Source: GCA-2733415 sp965178635 (GTDB lineage: Bacteria; Bacteroidota; Bacteroidia; Flavobacteriales; Flavobacteriaceae). Taken from it: a stretch of 64,000 nt of DNA. The position numbers were made by a program, and so were the translations under genes. The stretch is taken from contig CBCXVT010000003.1 of the NCBI GenBank assembly GCA_965178635.1, positions 168,625-232,624 on the forward strand, written 5' to 3'. The notes beneath the pieces were generated by a model. That model saw only the letters and a program-made list of their open reading frames with translations. It searched no databases and had not been told where the DNA came from. Positions 38,487-47,338 of this stretch are shown piece by piece (the stretch's first letter is position 1; each line of letters begins with the position of its first letter).

Positions 38487-39422
38487 ATGACTATTTTAAT
38501 GATTCCTTTTTTATTTATTGGCTTATTTATCCTATTAGCCTCATTCTTTACTGTTAAACAGCAAAGCGCAGCAATTATTGAACGCTTTGGAAAGTTTCAT
38601 AGCATTCGTCAATCAGGATTACACTTAAAAATTCCTTTAGTTGATAGAATTCCTGGGCGCTTAAGTCTAAAAATTCAACAGTTAGATGTTATGATTGAAA
38701 CAAAAACAAAAGATGATGTTTTTGTAAAATTAAAAGTATCAGTGCAATATAAAGTCATTAAAGAAAAAGTATTTGATGCGTTTTATAAGTTAGATTATCC
38801 GCATGATCAAATTACATCATATGTATTTGATGTGGTACGTGCCGAGGTGCCAAAAATGAAATTAGATGATGTTTTTTTAAAGAAAGATGATATTGCAATT
38901 GCAGTGAAGTCAGAATTAAATGATGCGATGTTAGACTATGGATATGATATTATCAAAACTTTAGTAACAGATATTGATCCAGATGCACAAGTAAAAGAAG
39001 CTATGAACCGTATTAATGCCGCTGACCGTGAAAAAACTGCTGCACAATATGAAGGGGATGCGCAACGTATATTAATTGTTGAAAAAGCTAAAGCAGAAGC
39101 AGAGAGTAAGCGTTTACAAGGTCAGGGTATTGCAGACCAGCGTCGTGAAATTGCACGTGGTTTAGAAGAATCTGTAGATGTGTTAAACAGAGTAGGAATT
39201 AACTCACAAGAAGCATCAGCTTTAATTGTAGTAACGCAACATTATGATACGTTACAATCTATTGGTGGCGAAACAAATAGTAACTTGATATTATTACCAA
39301 ACTCGCCACAAGCAGGAAGTAATATGTTAAATGATATGGTAGCTAGTTTTTCTGCAAGTAATGAAATTGGTGAAGCGATGAAAGAAGCTAAACTGAATAA
39401 AAAGAATAAAAAACAAGATTAA
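38487..39422 (+). CDS. SPFH/band 7 family protein (stomatin-like)
   Basis: A 311-residue inner-membrane protein with one N-terminal hydrophobic segment (about 2-23) and a band 7 domain (about 25-200, RFGKFHSIRQSGLH), then an alanine/glutamate-rich helical stalk near residues 190-250 (KAKAEAESKRLQGQG). ATG 38487 is chosen over a TTG two codons upstream. It is likely involved in membrane microdomain organisation. A terminator follows. Confidence 0.9.
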   Translation: MTILMIPFLFIGLFILLASFFTVKQQSAAIIERFGKFHSIRQSGLHLKIPLVDRIPGRLSLKIQQLDVMIETKTKDDVFVKLKVSVQYKVIKEKVFDAFYKLDYPHDQITSYVFDVVRAEVPKMKLDDVFLKKDDIAIAVKSELNDAMLDYGYDIIKTLVTDIDPDAQVKEAMNRINAADREKTAAQYEGDAQRILIVEKAKAEAESKRLQGQGIADQRREIARGLEESVDVLNRVGINSQEASALIVVTQHYDTLQSIGGETNSNLILLPNSPQAGSNMLNDMVASFSASNEIGEAMKEAKLNKKNKKQD

Positions 39423-39444
39423 TAAATCTTTATAAACTGTATTT

Positions 39445-39476
39445 AAATCCGATTCAAAATGAATCGGATTTTTTTT
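39445..39476 (+). terminator. Rho-independent terminator after the SPFH gene
   Basis: An 11-bp stem (AAATCCGATTC with GAATCGGATTT), a five-base loop and a T8 run. Confidence 0.92.
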
Positions 39477-39553
39477 GAAATTATAATAACTATAGCTTAA
39501 TACCGTCTTATAGATTAGTATGTTATTTTTCGGTATGTTATAGGGTTTATTTG

Positions 39554-39561
39554 TATTTTTG
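39554..39561 (+). promoter_or_regulatory. -7 element abutting the LysE start codon
   Basis: TATTTTTG fits TAnnTTTG and ends only four bases before the ATG, so the transcript would be nearly leaderless. Confidence 0.4.
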
Positions 39562-39565
39562 AACT

Positions 39566-40246
39566 ATGTTTAATGATGTAGCATCGGCAATACCAATTGG
39601 GGTAATTTTAGCACTAACTATAGGGCCAGTTTTCTTTGTACTTTTAGAAACAAGTGTTACTAAAGGGTTCCGCTCAGCACTAGTGTTTGATTTTGGTGTT
39701 ATACTAGCTGATATTGTTTTTATTTTTATTGCATTTTATAGTACATCATCAATTTTAGATAAGGTAAAAGACGATCCTAATTTATTAATGTTCGGAGGGG
39801 TATTACTGTTTTTTTACGGGTTGATATCATTTATTAAAACCTCAAAATCTTATAGAAAAATTATAAGGGAACACCACAGTGTAATTATTAAGAAAAATTA
39901 TTTAGAACTCTTTTTAAAAGGGTTTTTACTTAATTTCATCAATATTGGCGTACTAGGAGGGTGGATTGCAGCAATTATTTTAGCAAAGTCGATTACAACT
40001 ACTAATAACGGGGTTGTATTATTTATCAGTACTGTATTAATATCATATATAGTTGTTGATGTCTTAAAGATATTTTTAGCTAAAAAATTAAAACACAAAC
40101 TCACACCAAGAGTTGTTTTTAAAATGAAAAAAATAATAAGTTTAATTATTTTGTTTATTGGTTTGGCACTGATTGTGCAACGTTTATTCCCTAGTAAACT
40201 TGAAAAAATACAAAACAAAATAGAGCATATTGCTATCCCGGAATAG
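39566..40246 (+). CDS. LysE family translocator
   Basis: A 226-residue inner-membrane protein with about six predicted helices. The N-terminal IPIGVILALTIGPVFFVLLETSV segment is typical of the LysE/RhtB amino-acid exporter family; substrate not predicted. It is preceded directly by a -7-like element (39554-39561). It ends close to the minus-strand gene at 40275-40736. Confidence 0.88.
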   Translation: MFNDVASAIPIGVILALTIGPVFFVLLETSVTKGFRSALVFDFGVILADIVFIFIAFYSTSSILDKVKDDPNLLMFGGVLLFFYGLISFIKTSKSYRKIIREHHSVIIKKNYLELFLKGFLLNFINIGVLGGWIAAIILAKSITTTNNGVVLFISTVLISYIVVDVLKIFLAKKLKHKLTPRVVFKMKKIISLIILFIGLALIVQRLFPSKLEKIQNKIEHIAIPE

Positions 40247-40274
40247 AAGAATATTCTTTAATTTATGTAGTTTT

Positions 40275-40736
40275 TTAGATTAATAAAAACACTAAATTTC
40301 CTATCAATAATGCTTTAATTACAAAAACTAAAATGTCTATTTTATATTTAAGTTTATAGGCTAACAGAATAGTTATAAGTGCAAAAAAAGGAATTATAAA
40401 TCCTGATATAACTCTTAAAGAATACATCGTTTTATTCTTTGATAAAGTTAATCCGTATCTGTTTACTTCATTAAATATTGGAGAAACAGTATAAGTTATT
40501 TGTTGGCTATTTTTAATTTCCTGTGCAAAATCTTTAGTTACCGAGAAGTGATGCTCAGGTGTAATTATTTGATAGGAATAATGCTGGTTTCCACCTGCAT
40601 TGTAATACTGTTGTCTTTCTTTTTTAACACGTACAATATCACTAGTTATTACGCTTCCAGGAGCAATAAAATCAATTAGTATTATCAGCGCAATAATGGT
40701 AAATATACTGTATAATGATAAACGAATTTTATTCAT
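40275..40736 (-). CDS. Small membrane protein of unknown function
   Basis: A 153-residue protein with an N-terminal hydrophobic helix (about 8-25), a soluble middle, and two C-terminal helices (about 108-128 and 133-153). Very AT-rich. It is the leftmost of four genes on the minus strand in an islet next to tRNA-Cys. No family recognised. Confidence 0.6.
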   Translation of the reverse strand: MNKIRLSLYSIFTIIALIILIDFIAPGSVITSDIVRVKKERQQYYNAGGNQHYSYQIITPEHHFSVTKDFAQEIKNSQQITYTVSPIFNEVNRYGLTLSKNKTMYSLRVISGFIIPFFALITILLAYKLKYKIDILVFVIKALLIGNLVFLLI

Positions 40737-40779
40737 TTTTTAAAGTATTCTTTATTAAATAGAGTAAAAAAGGTATCGA

Positions 40780-41329
40780 CTACATTACTGTAATTCTATC
40801 TAAAGAGTATCCCCATTCTTTAGCTTGAGCTACGTTATCTTCAATCCATCTATGTGCAGCACCGCAAGACGCCATAAAATAATCTTTATCTAACAACAAA
40901 GGGGTTTCAGTTGCTCTTTTTTCTTCAGTTGCATACCCAATTCTTCCCATTTTATGATGAATTGTTAATTCTTCAGAAGGTGTGTTACAGTTGCAAAAAT
41001 GCGCTTCACATTCAGGATAATCTTTAATATATTCTTTTTTTATTTTTCCATAAACCCCTAAAGCTTTTGCCATTTTATCAGACACTTGCTTTATTGGAAC
41101 TGGTTTTTTCTTAGGTTTCCAAATGTATGGTTTAGGAGGCGTTTTTTTGGCTTTTCAATTGCTCTATCTTCCATCCGTTTAGCATACTCGTTCTTTTTGT
41201 TTTGTTGGTATTCAAAAAAATTTGACCTTTATGTGTTCTCTCCCAATTATGAACTTGACATAACTTGTGCGTTTTGTTAACTACGGGGTAACTAAAATTT
41301 TCTTTATTACAACTAGTATTTTCAACCAT
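40780..41329 (-). pseudogene. HNH-like nuclease-type gene interrupted by two frameshifts
   Basis: Read as one 183-residue gene from ATG 41329, it needs one extra base in a T7 run (41214-41220 on the plus strand as A) and one in an A7 run (41142-41148 as T). The joined protein has a Lys/Pro-rich middle and a C-terminal domain with CEAHFCNCN, ELTIHHKMGR, and a final GAAHRWIEDNVAQAKEWGYS, resembling phage-type HNH nucleases. The metal histidines are the paired HH and the later His. Whether the breaks are real or sequencing errors cannot be told; if real, this is a pseudogene. Confidence 0.6.
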
Positions 41330-41471
41330 ATATTATTCAATTTCCTTAAACCAGCAAATATAAATAAATGAGAACATTTTTAATTTTTTAAGAATTAAAT
41401 AATGCAGATATGAATTTTGTAAAACATTTTGATCTGTATTTAAATTTTTAGAAATATGTCAGAACTAACAA

Positions 41472-41951
41472 TTAATTAAACAGAGTGTTACTCGCAGTTT
41501 TTGCTTGTCTTTTTATTAATGGGTCAATTCGTCTTTTGTTTTCTTGTTGTAATAAAGAAGGATATAAATTCAGTAAAATATTCGCAATCATTATTATCAG
41601 TCCGAATAAATAGTTGTGAGTAATACTTTTATAGACCGCAAAGAAAGTTACGAATAGAAACCCGATGAGATGACTTATTTCTGCAATTGTCATTTCTTTC
41701 CGTATTTCAGTCAATTCAGTAGTTTTGTTTTTCAGTTGTATTTTCTGATTAAAAAATTTAAAAAAAGAGTTTTTCACAATCCATTTAAAATAGTCAATTC
41801 CAATTTTTTTATTCAGAGTTTTACTTTTGATAAAATTTAGATTTGCTATGTTTTGGTAGTATTCAGTTTTCATAAGAATACTATTCAATACCATACCGAC
41901 TAACCATGATATAAATGATATGGATATTCCGAATGTCAAATATTTAATCAT
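41472..41951 (-). CDS. Membrane protein resembling CrtO-type acyltransferase
   Basis: A 159-residue membrane protein with an N-terminal helix (about 4-26) and two C-terminal helices. The segments RKEMTIAEISHLIGF and NLYPSLLQQENKRRIDPL resemble glycosyl-4,4'-diaponeurosporenoate acyltransferase (CrtO family, late staphyloxanthin pathway), where an acyl group is added to a glycosyl carotenoid. This is recognition by eye of a short motif pattern. No other carotenoid gene is in the window, so any role in pigment acylation is inference. It lies in the AT-rich islet. Confidence 0.5.
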   Translation of the reverse strand: MIKYLTFGISISFISWLVGMVLNSILMKTEYYQNIANLNFIKSKTLNKKIGIDYFKWIVKNSFFKFFNQKIQLKNKTTELTEIRKEMTIAEISHLIGFLFVTFFAVYKSITHNYLFGLIIMIANILLNLYPSLLQQENKRRIDPLIKRQAKTASNTLFN

Positions 41952-42080
41952 AAGTTGGTTATTTACCTTCTTGTCAACAGTTTGTATATGGAAAATCAGG
42001 CGTAGTAAACACGCAACGACCTTTTTGATTTAGTTAAAAATAGCAATTTTTATATACGTTATTGACAGTAGTTTTTAATT

Positions 42081-42479
42081 TCAATATAATTTTCTATCAG
42101 TTATTTTCTCATCGTATTTTTCTATGAAAGAGTCTATTTTATTACCGTTCAATTTTCCATCCAAACTCAATACATCCTGCTCAATAAGCCACTTAATGAA
42201 TGAACTATTCCAATAGCCTAAAGTAGTTTCAAGACTTTTTTTAGATTCAGTGAAAATTATTTTTTTGTATCCTTCATTTACATTGCTAACTACATTAATA
42301 ATTTCATTTTTAGTATTAAGTTCGTAAATAACATATTCGTTATTATGTGATTTTTTATCAAAGTTTAATACCTCTTTACCGTCAATAAAAATAACTTCTT
42401 TTTTGAGCTTGACTTTTTGAGCATGAGATATTCCAGAAAAGGATAAAAAGAGACAAATTAAAAGTAGATTGTTTTTCAT
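42081..42479 (-). CDS. Small exported protein of unknown function
   Basis: A 132-residue protein with a clear signal peptide (about 1-20, ending in AQ), then a hydrophilic Lys/Asn-rich domain. No cysteine near the cleavage site, so probably soluble periplasmic or secreted. It lies in the islet beside tRNA-Cys. No family recognised. Confidence 0.65.
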   Translation of the reverse strand: MKNNLLLICLFLSFSGISHAQKVKLKKEVIFIDGKEVLNFDKKSHNNEYVIYELNTKNEIINVVSNVNEGYKKIIFTESKKSLETTLGYWNSSFIKWLIEQDVLSLDGKLNGNKIDSFIEKYDEKITDRKLY

Positions 42480-42600
42480 ATAGTTTATTTTAATTATTTA
42501 TGTTTTTAATTACTGCCAACAAGTAAATAAACACAAAAGTGTTTATATATTTTTTAATTACTCAAAAATAAGGAAAATATAAGAATAGGAATGTGTTTAA

Positions 42601-42638
42601 AAAAGAAAAACCTCATAACTAAAAAGTTATAAGGTTTT
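42601..42638 (-). terminator. Terminator after tRNA-Cys
   Basis: A 14-pair stem with one mismatch and a four-base A/T loop, followed on the minus strand by T5CT4, five bases after the tRNA. Confidence 0.8.
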
Positions 42639-42642
42639 GTTG

Positions 42643-42713
42643 AGGTGTCGAGCGGATTCGAACCGCTGTAGATGGTGTTGCAGACCACTGCCTAGCCACT
42701 CGGCCACGACACC
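42643..42713 (-). tRNA. tRNA-Cys (GCA)
   Basis: The minus strand folds as a cloverleaf: acceptor stem GGTGTCG/CGACACC, anticodon loop CTGCAAC with anticodon GCA, T-arm CAGCGGTTCGAATCCGCT. The discriminator base is U (42643), the cysteine identity base. The CCA end is not encoded. A terminator follows and an AT-rich accessory islet lies just downstream. Confidence 0.95.
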
Positions 42714-42748
42714 CTAATGTATCGGCAAATGTAATAAGATATTTTTAA

Positions 42749-43108
42749 TTAGCAACGTTCTTTACTTAAAACTATGGTAACTTTCTCAACATTTCCACCT
42801 ATTGGCGGGTTAATTTTTGATACAGAAATTTCTGCAAAGCTCACTAATTGACTCTCTTTAAATACTCTATCTAAAATGCGTTGCCCAACGGTTTCTAATA
42901 ATTTAGAACGTATGGCCATTTCTTCAACTACAATTTTGTTTAACAACACATAATCAACAGTATCGTTTAAGTCATCAGTTTGAGCAGAAGTTGATAAATC
43001 AGCGTTTACTGTAATATCAACGGAATATTCACTTCCTATGCGTGCTTCCTCGTCTAAACAGCCATGAAATGCATATACCTTTATATTATCAACTTTAATT
43101 GTTCCCAT
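42749..43108 (-). CDS. folB: Dihydroneopterin aldolase
   Basis: A 119-residue folate-pathway enzyme that splits 7,8-dihydroneopterin into 6-hydroxymethyl-dihydropterin and glycolaldehyde. The GCLDEEARIGSEYSVDI region near residue 16, the TVDYVLL block and the KINPPIGGNVEKV end mark FolB. It starts three bases after pgk, so the two are likely cotranscribed. Confidence 0.92.
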   Translation of the reverse strand: MGTIKVDNIKVYAFHGCLDEEARIGSEYSVDITVNADLSTSAQTDDLNDTVDYVLLNKIVVEEMAIRSKLLETVGQRILDRVFKESQLVSFAEISVSKINPPIGGNVEKVTIVLSKERC

Positions 43109-43111
43109 ATA

Positions 43112-44302
43112 TTAGGCGTTTAAAATTGCAGCAATACCTGGTAAGGTTTTTCCTTCTAAGCTTTCTAACATGGCGCCACCACCAGTACTCACATAACTTA
43201 CTTTTTCTGTAAACCCAAATTGTTTAGCAGCAGCAACAGAATCACCACCACCAACTAATGAAAAGGCTCCGTTTTCTGTGGCAGAAACAATAGCATTTCC
43301 TAAAGCAATTGTTCCTTTAGAAAAGGTATCCAATTCAAACACACCTAAAGGACCATTCCAAAGTATGGTTTTAGATTTTGCCAAAACATCAGCAAATAAA
43401 GCATTAGTTTCTGGTCCAACATCTAAGCCCATCCATCCGTCAGGAATCTTTGTAGTATCAACTAATTGTGTATTGGCATCGTTTGAAAAGTTATCAGCAA
43501 TTAACGCATCTACTGGCAAATGAATGTTTACTCCTTTCGCTTTCGCCTTGTCTAATATTGACTTTGCTAACTCTAAATAGTCATCTTCAACTAATGAATT
43601 TCCTATTTGTCCACCCAAAGCTTTTATAAATGTAAAGGTCATTCCTCCACCAATAATGACATGATCAACTTTATCTAAGATGTTTTCAATAATGGTAATT
43701 TTAGACGATACTTTTGCGCCTCCTAAAATTGCAGTCACTGGCTTTTCACCAGTAGTCATTACTTTATCAATGCTTTCAATTTCCTTAGCTAACAAGATTC
43801 CAAAGCATTTATTGTCTCCAAAATATGAGGCAACAACACTTGTAGATGCATGCGCTCTATGTGCAGTACCAAAGGCGTCATTTACATAAACATCTCCTAA
43901 TTTTGATAATTGTTCTGCAAAGTTTGCATCTCCTTTTTTCTCTTCCTCATGAAAACGTAAATTTTCTAATAATAGAATTTTACCATCCTCTAAATTTGCT
44001 ACAGCTGCTTCAGCTTCTTCACCAACACAGTCAGATACAAACTGAACCTCAACACCAATAATATCTCTAATTTTAGAGACAATATGTTTTAGAGAAAACT
44101 CTTCTTGAACGCCTTTCGGACGTCCTAAATGCGACATTAACACACAACTTCCACCATCTTCTAAAACTTTAATAATTGTAGGTTTTGCAGCTTCAATACG
44201 CGTGGCATCTGTAACTTGGAATTCAGCATTTAAAGGCACATTAAAATCTACACGGATTAATGCTTTTTTATGATTGAAATTAAAGTCGTATATAGTTTTC
44301 AT
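43112..44302 (-). CDS. pgk: Phosphoglycerate kinase
   Basis: A 396-residue glycolytic enzyme that transfers phosphate from 1,3-bisphosphoglycerate to ADP. The N-terminal LIRVDFNVPLN (about 13-23), SHLGRPKG and the C-terminal nucleotide region with GWMGLDVGPET and GGGDSVAAAKQFG are all present. A -7-like element lies upstream. It probably forms a unit with folB. Confidence 0.96.
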   Translation of the reverse strand: MKTIYDFNFNHKKALIRVDFNVPLNAEFQVTDATRIEAAKPTIIKVLEDGGSCVLMSHLGRPKGVQEEFSLKHIVSKIRDIIGVEVQFVSDCVGEEAEAAVANLEDGKILLLENLRFHEEEKKGDANFAEQLSKLGDVYVNDAFGTAHRAHASTSVVASYFGDNKCFGILLAKEIESIDKVMTTGEKPVTAILGGAKVSSKITIIENILDKVDHVIIGGGMTFTFIKALGGQIGNSLVEDDYLELAKSILDKAKAKGVNIHLPVDALIADNFSNDANTQLVDTTKIPDGWMGLDVGPETNALFADVLAKSKTILWNGPLGVFELDTFSKGTIALGNAIVSATENGAFSLVGGGDSVAAAKQFGFTEKVSYVSTGGGAMLESLEGKTLPGIAAILNA

Positions 44303-44323
44303 GTGTTTATCTTAAAGTTTGTG

Positions 44324-44331
44324 CAAAGATA
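44324..44331 (-). promoter_or_regulatory. Candidate -7 element of pgk
   Basis: The minus strand reads TATCTTTG, fitting TAnnTTTG, 21 bases upstream of the pgk ATG. Confidence 0.4.
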
Positions 44332-44400
44332 GCTATTTAAATGAATGATTGAAAGGACTTTTAAAGTTTGAATAATTAGTGATGGCCATGATTATTCCTT

Positions 44401-44408
44401 TATATTTG
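44401..44408 (+). promoter_or_regulatory. -7 element abutting the holB start codon
   Basis: TATATTTG fits TAnnTTTG and ends four bases before the holB ATG, implying a leaderless or very short-leader mRNA. Confidence 0.4.
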
Positions 44409-44412
44409 TGTA

Positions 44413-45540
44413 ATGGATTTTAGTAAAATAATCGGGCAAACACATCTTATAAATCACTTAAAAACAAGTGCTAATAACGGACGTATTCCGCACGCGCAAT
44501 TATTTGTTGGGCCGGAAGGAAGTGGAACTTTAGCTACAGCTGTAGCTTATGCACGTCATATTTTATGTGGTGATGATAATCAGGCTTGTCATTTAAAATT
44601 AGATGGCTTATCACACCCTGATTTGCATTTTGCTTTTCCTGTTGCTACTAATGATAAAGTGAAACGTCATGCGGTGAGCAATCTGTTTTTAGACGATTGG
44701 CGCAGTTTTGTAAAAGAACAGCCTTATGGTAATTTGTTTGATTGGTATAAACTTTTAGGAGTTGAAAACAAACAAGGACAAATTGGTGTTGATGAAGCTT
44801 TAGATGTAGTAAAAAAATTAGCACTAAAATCTTATGAAGGTGGTTATAAAATTATGATCATCTGGATGGCAGAAAAGATGAATAATGCTGCCGCAAATAA
44901 ACTCTTAAAACTCATAGAGGAACCGCCTAACAAAACAGTATTTCTTTTAGTAACCGAGAATGAAGATCAGATTATAAATACAATTCGTTCCCGTTGTCAA
45001 GTGTTGCATTTTCCTGCTTTAGCTGAACAAGACATTGTAACAGAGTTAACTACTAATTTTGATTTAACAGAAACAGAAGCGGTTAAAATAGCACATCAAG
45101 CAGATGGAAATTACAACAAAGCTGTTGATATTTTTAATAAAGATTCTGAAGATTTACAATTTGAAGAATGGTTCATTACTTGGGTTCGTGCAGCGTTTAG
45201 AGCAAAAGGAAATAAAACAGCTATAAATGATTTGTTATCTTGGAGTGAAACCATTTCTAAAACAGGTAGAGAAACTCAAAAGCAATTTTTAAACTATTGT
45301 TTGAACTTTTTCCGTCAAGCATTATTATATAATTATACCGCTACAGATTTAGTATATTTAGAAACGCAAACGCAAAATTTCTCTTTAGCTAAGTTTGCGC
45401 CATTTGTACATGGGAATAATATCCTTGCAATAAATGACGAACTAAATGATGCCATTTATCATATAGAACGTAACGGAAATGCGAAAATTATTTTGACAGA
45501 TTTATCTATTAAACTGACCAGATTATTACATAAAAAATAG
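44413..45540 (+). CDS. holB: DNA polymerase III delta' subunit
   Basis: A 375-residue clamp-loader subunit. The N-terminal AAA+ domain has a non-canonical P-loop (GPEGSGTLATA), as usual for delta', which does not bind ATP itself, and an SRC-type sensor element in NTIRSRCQVLHFPAL near residue 190. A C-terminal helical domain follows. A DUF6370 lipoprotein gene starts seven bases after it. Confidence 0.92.
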   Translation: MDFSKIIGQTHLINHLKTSANNGRIPHAQLFVGPEGSGTLATAVAYARHILCGDDNQACHLKLDGLSHPDLHFAFPVATNDKVKRHAVSNLFLDDWRSFVKEQPYGNLFDWYKLLGVENKQGQIGVDEALDVVKKLALKSYEGGYKIMIIWMAEKMNNAAANKLLKLIEEPPNKTVFLLVTENEDQIINTIRSRCQVLHFPALAEQDIVTELTTNFDLTETEAVKIAHQADGNYNKAVDIFNKDSEDLQFEEWFITWVRAAFRAKGNKTAINDLLSWSETISKTGRETQKQFLNYCLNFFRQALLYNYTATDLVYLETQTQNFSLAKFAPFVHGNNILAINDELNDAIYHIERNGNAKIILTDLSIKLTRLLHKK

Positions 45541-45547
45541 AATTGGT

Positions 45548-45850
45548 ATGAAAAATATCTTGTGTTTACTAGTAGTATTATTCAGTTTGAATTCTTGTAA
45601 AACCAATGACATTACTGATGAAATTGTTGAAGCATCTTGCGGGCAATGTCAGTTTTCAATGTTAGGAAAAGGATGTGATTTGGCCATACGAATGAATGAT
45701 GATACGTATTATGTAGAAGGCACAAACATAGATGACCATGGTGATGCCCATGCGTCAGATGGGTTTTGTGAAGCAATTAAAAAAGCAAAAATTTCTGGGT
45801 CAATAGTCGATGGTAAATTTTTAGCAACATCATTTAAAGTTGTAGATTAA
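45548..45850 (+). CDS. DUF6370 small lipoprotein
   Basis: A 100-residue protein with a signal and lipobox LNSC (Cys17), then a short domain with the cysteine pattern ASCGQCQFSMLGKGCDL and DGFCEA. It fits DUF6370, a small exported Bacteroidota family of unknown function; the cysteines may bind a metal or form disulfides. It lies seven bases after holB. Confidence 0.8.
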   Translation: MKNILCLLVVLFSLNSCKTNDITDEIVEASCGQCQFSMLGKGCDLAIRMNDDTYYVEGTNIDDHGDAHASDGFCEAIKKAKISGSIVDGKFLATSFKVVD

Positions 45851-45960
45851 CTTCTATCGCCCTTTCATAGATGTTTTAGGTTAATCATCTAAAAACCAAC
45901 CACAAATAGAAGTTTGTAATTTATGAAGTCTTATCTTCAAGAGTAAATAAAACAAACTTT

Positions 45961-46644
45961 ATGAAAAAATTAATAGCAGAATTTATTGGGACCTTCTGGT
46001 TAGTACTAGGTGGATGTGGAAGTGCTGTTTTAGCAGCAGGGTTTCCGGATGTAGGAATTGGATTCGTAGGTGTTGCCTTCGCTTTCGGTTTAACAGTATT
46101 AACTATGGCTTATGCTGTTGGTCATATTTCAGGCGGACATTTTAACCCAGCAGTAACCATTGGATTATGGATGGGTGGCCGTTTTGACGCCAAAGATATT
46201 GCCCCGTACATTATCGCACAGGTTATAGGTGGTGTAGTAGGAGCAAGTGTTCTATATGTTATTGCAACAGGTAATGGTAATGCTATTGGAAATTTTGCAG
46301 CAAATGGTTTCGGTGATTTATCACCAGGTGGCTATGATATGACTGCTGCTCTAGTAACCGAAGTAGTGATGACGTTTATGTTTTTAATTATTATTTTAGG
46401 AGCAACACATAAAAATGCGAACGGAAAATTTGCTGGAATAGCAATTGGTTTAGGACTAACATTAATACATTTAATTAGTATTCCAGTAACTAATACATCA
46501 GTAAACCCTGCAAGAAGTACAAGTCAAGCATTATTTGTAGGTGGTGAGGCTTTAGGACAATTATGGTTGTTTTGGTTAGCTCCAATAGTCGGCGCTATTT
46601 TAGCAGGGTTAGTCTATAAATTTATGGCGCCAAATAACGATTAA
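45961..46644 (+). CDS. aqpZ: Aquaporin Z
   Basis: A 227-residue inner-membrane water channel with six helices and two half-helices ending in NPA motifs: HFNPAVTIG near residue 61 and SVNPARSTSQA near residue 180. The conserved Arg follows the second NPA. Length and motifs fit AqpZ rather than a glycerol facilitator, which would be longer. Confidence 0.95.
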   Translation: MKKLIAEFIGTFWLVLGGCGSAVLAAGFPDVGIGFVGVAFAFGLTVLTMAYAVGHISGGHFNPAVTIGLWMGGRFDAKDIAPYIIAQVIGGVVGASVLYVIATGNGNAIGNFAANGFGDLSPGGYDMTAALVTEVVMTFMFLIIILGATHKNANGKFAGIAIGLGLTLIHLISIPVTNTSVNPARSTSQALFVGGEALGQLWLFWLAPIVGAILAGLVYKFMAPNND

Positions 46645-46663
46645 TTAGTTCAAATAAGATTAT

Positions 46664-46693
46664 AAAAAAAGCCGCAGATTGCGGCTTTTTTTA
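46664..46693. terminator. Bidirectional terminator between aqpZ and the OmpH gene
   Basis: A 12-bp stem (A7GCCGC with GCGGCT7), a five-base loop, between two converging genes. Confidence 0.92.
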
Positions 46694-46712
46694 TAATCTA
46701 TTATCTTGAAAT

Positions 46713-47231
46713 TTATTTTGATTCTGAATATGTTTTGTTTAATTCTTCTAAAACCGCACTAGTGATATCATTCTTTTCAGAACCATATAACACACTACCA
46801 ACTTTATTTTTTCCAAAAATATAAGTGTATCCATTTGCTGCACCATAAGTAGCAATACTTTCATCTATCTTCTTTAACAAAGAATCAATTTCAGTTTGAC
46901 TTTCTTGCGCCATCACTTGCTCTTCTTGTTGTAATTGTTGTTGCAACATCTGCCTTTTTTGCATGTAAGGTCCGTACAACTCTTGTTGTTGTGCTTCACT
47001 CATGTTAGCGCCTTTTGCTTGTAAAGCCATACCTTCTTCTTGTAAACCTTTACCAATACTATCTTTTTTACTGGTTAAAGCTTCAACTCTAATTTTGTAT
47101 TTGTCTTCAATATCTTTACGTTCTTGATACTCTTCAATTAACTTTTCATTATTAACGAAAGCAGTTTTTTCTTGTTGACAAGAGATTAGTGACACTGCAA
47201 CAACTGCGATAAGGCTTATTTTTCTTAACAT
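46713..47231 (-). CDS. OmpH/Skp-family periplasmic chaperone-like lipoprotein
   Basis: A 172-residue exported protein with a signal and a lipobox ending ISC (Cys18), then a long helical hairpin rich in Gln/Glu/Lys (about 40-130), as in Skp/OmpH chaperones that hold unfolded outer-membrane proteins. The lipid anchor differs from classical soluble Skp. Confidence 0.88.
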   Translation of the reverse strand: MLRKISLIAVVAVSLISCQQEKTAFVNNEKLIEEYQERKDIEDKYKIRVEALTSKKDSIGKGLQEEGMALQAKGANMSEAQQQELYGPYMQKRQMLQQQLQQEEQVMAQESQTEIDSLLKKIDESIATYGAANGYTYIFGKNKVGSVLYGSEKNDITSAVLEELNKTYSESK

Positions 47232-47338
47232 GATATTTGATATAAAATTTGATTACTGCGAATGTAAAAAAATAAAGTCAATTATATAATCTGATAATTG
47301 TCATAGTTGTAAATTTAAAGAATCGATACATTTAAACT

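Noticed and set aside
42643..42713. tRNA-Cys as an integration site with flanking att repeats
   Set aside because: No second copy of the tRNA 3' end was found in the window and no integrase is present.
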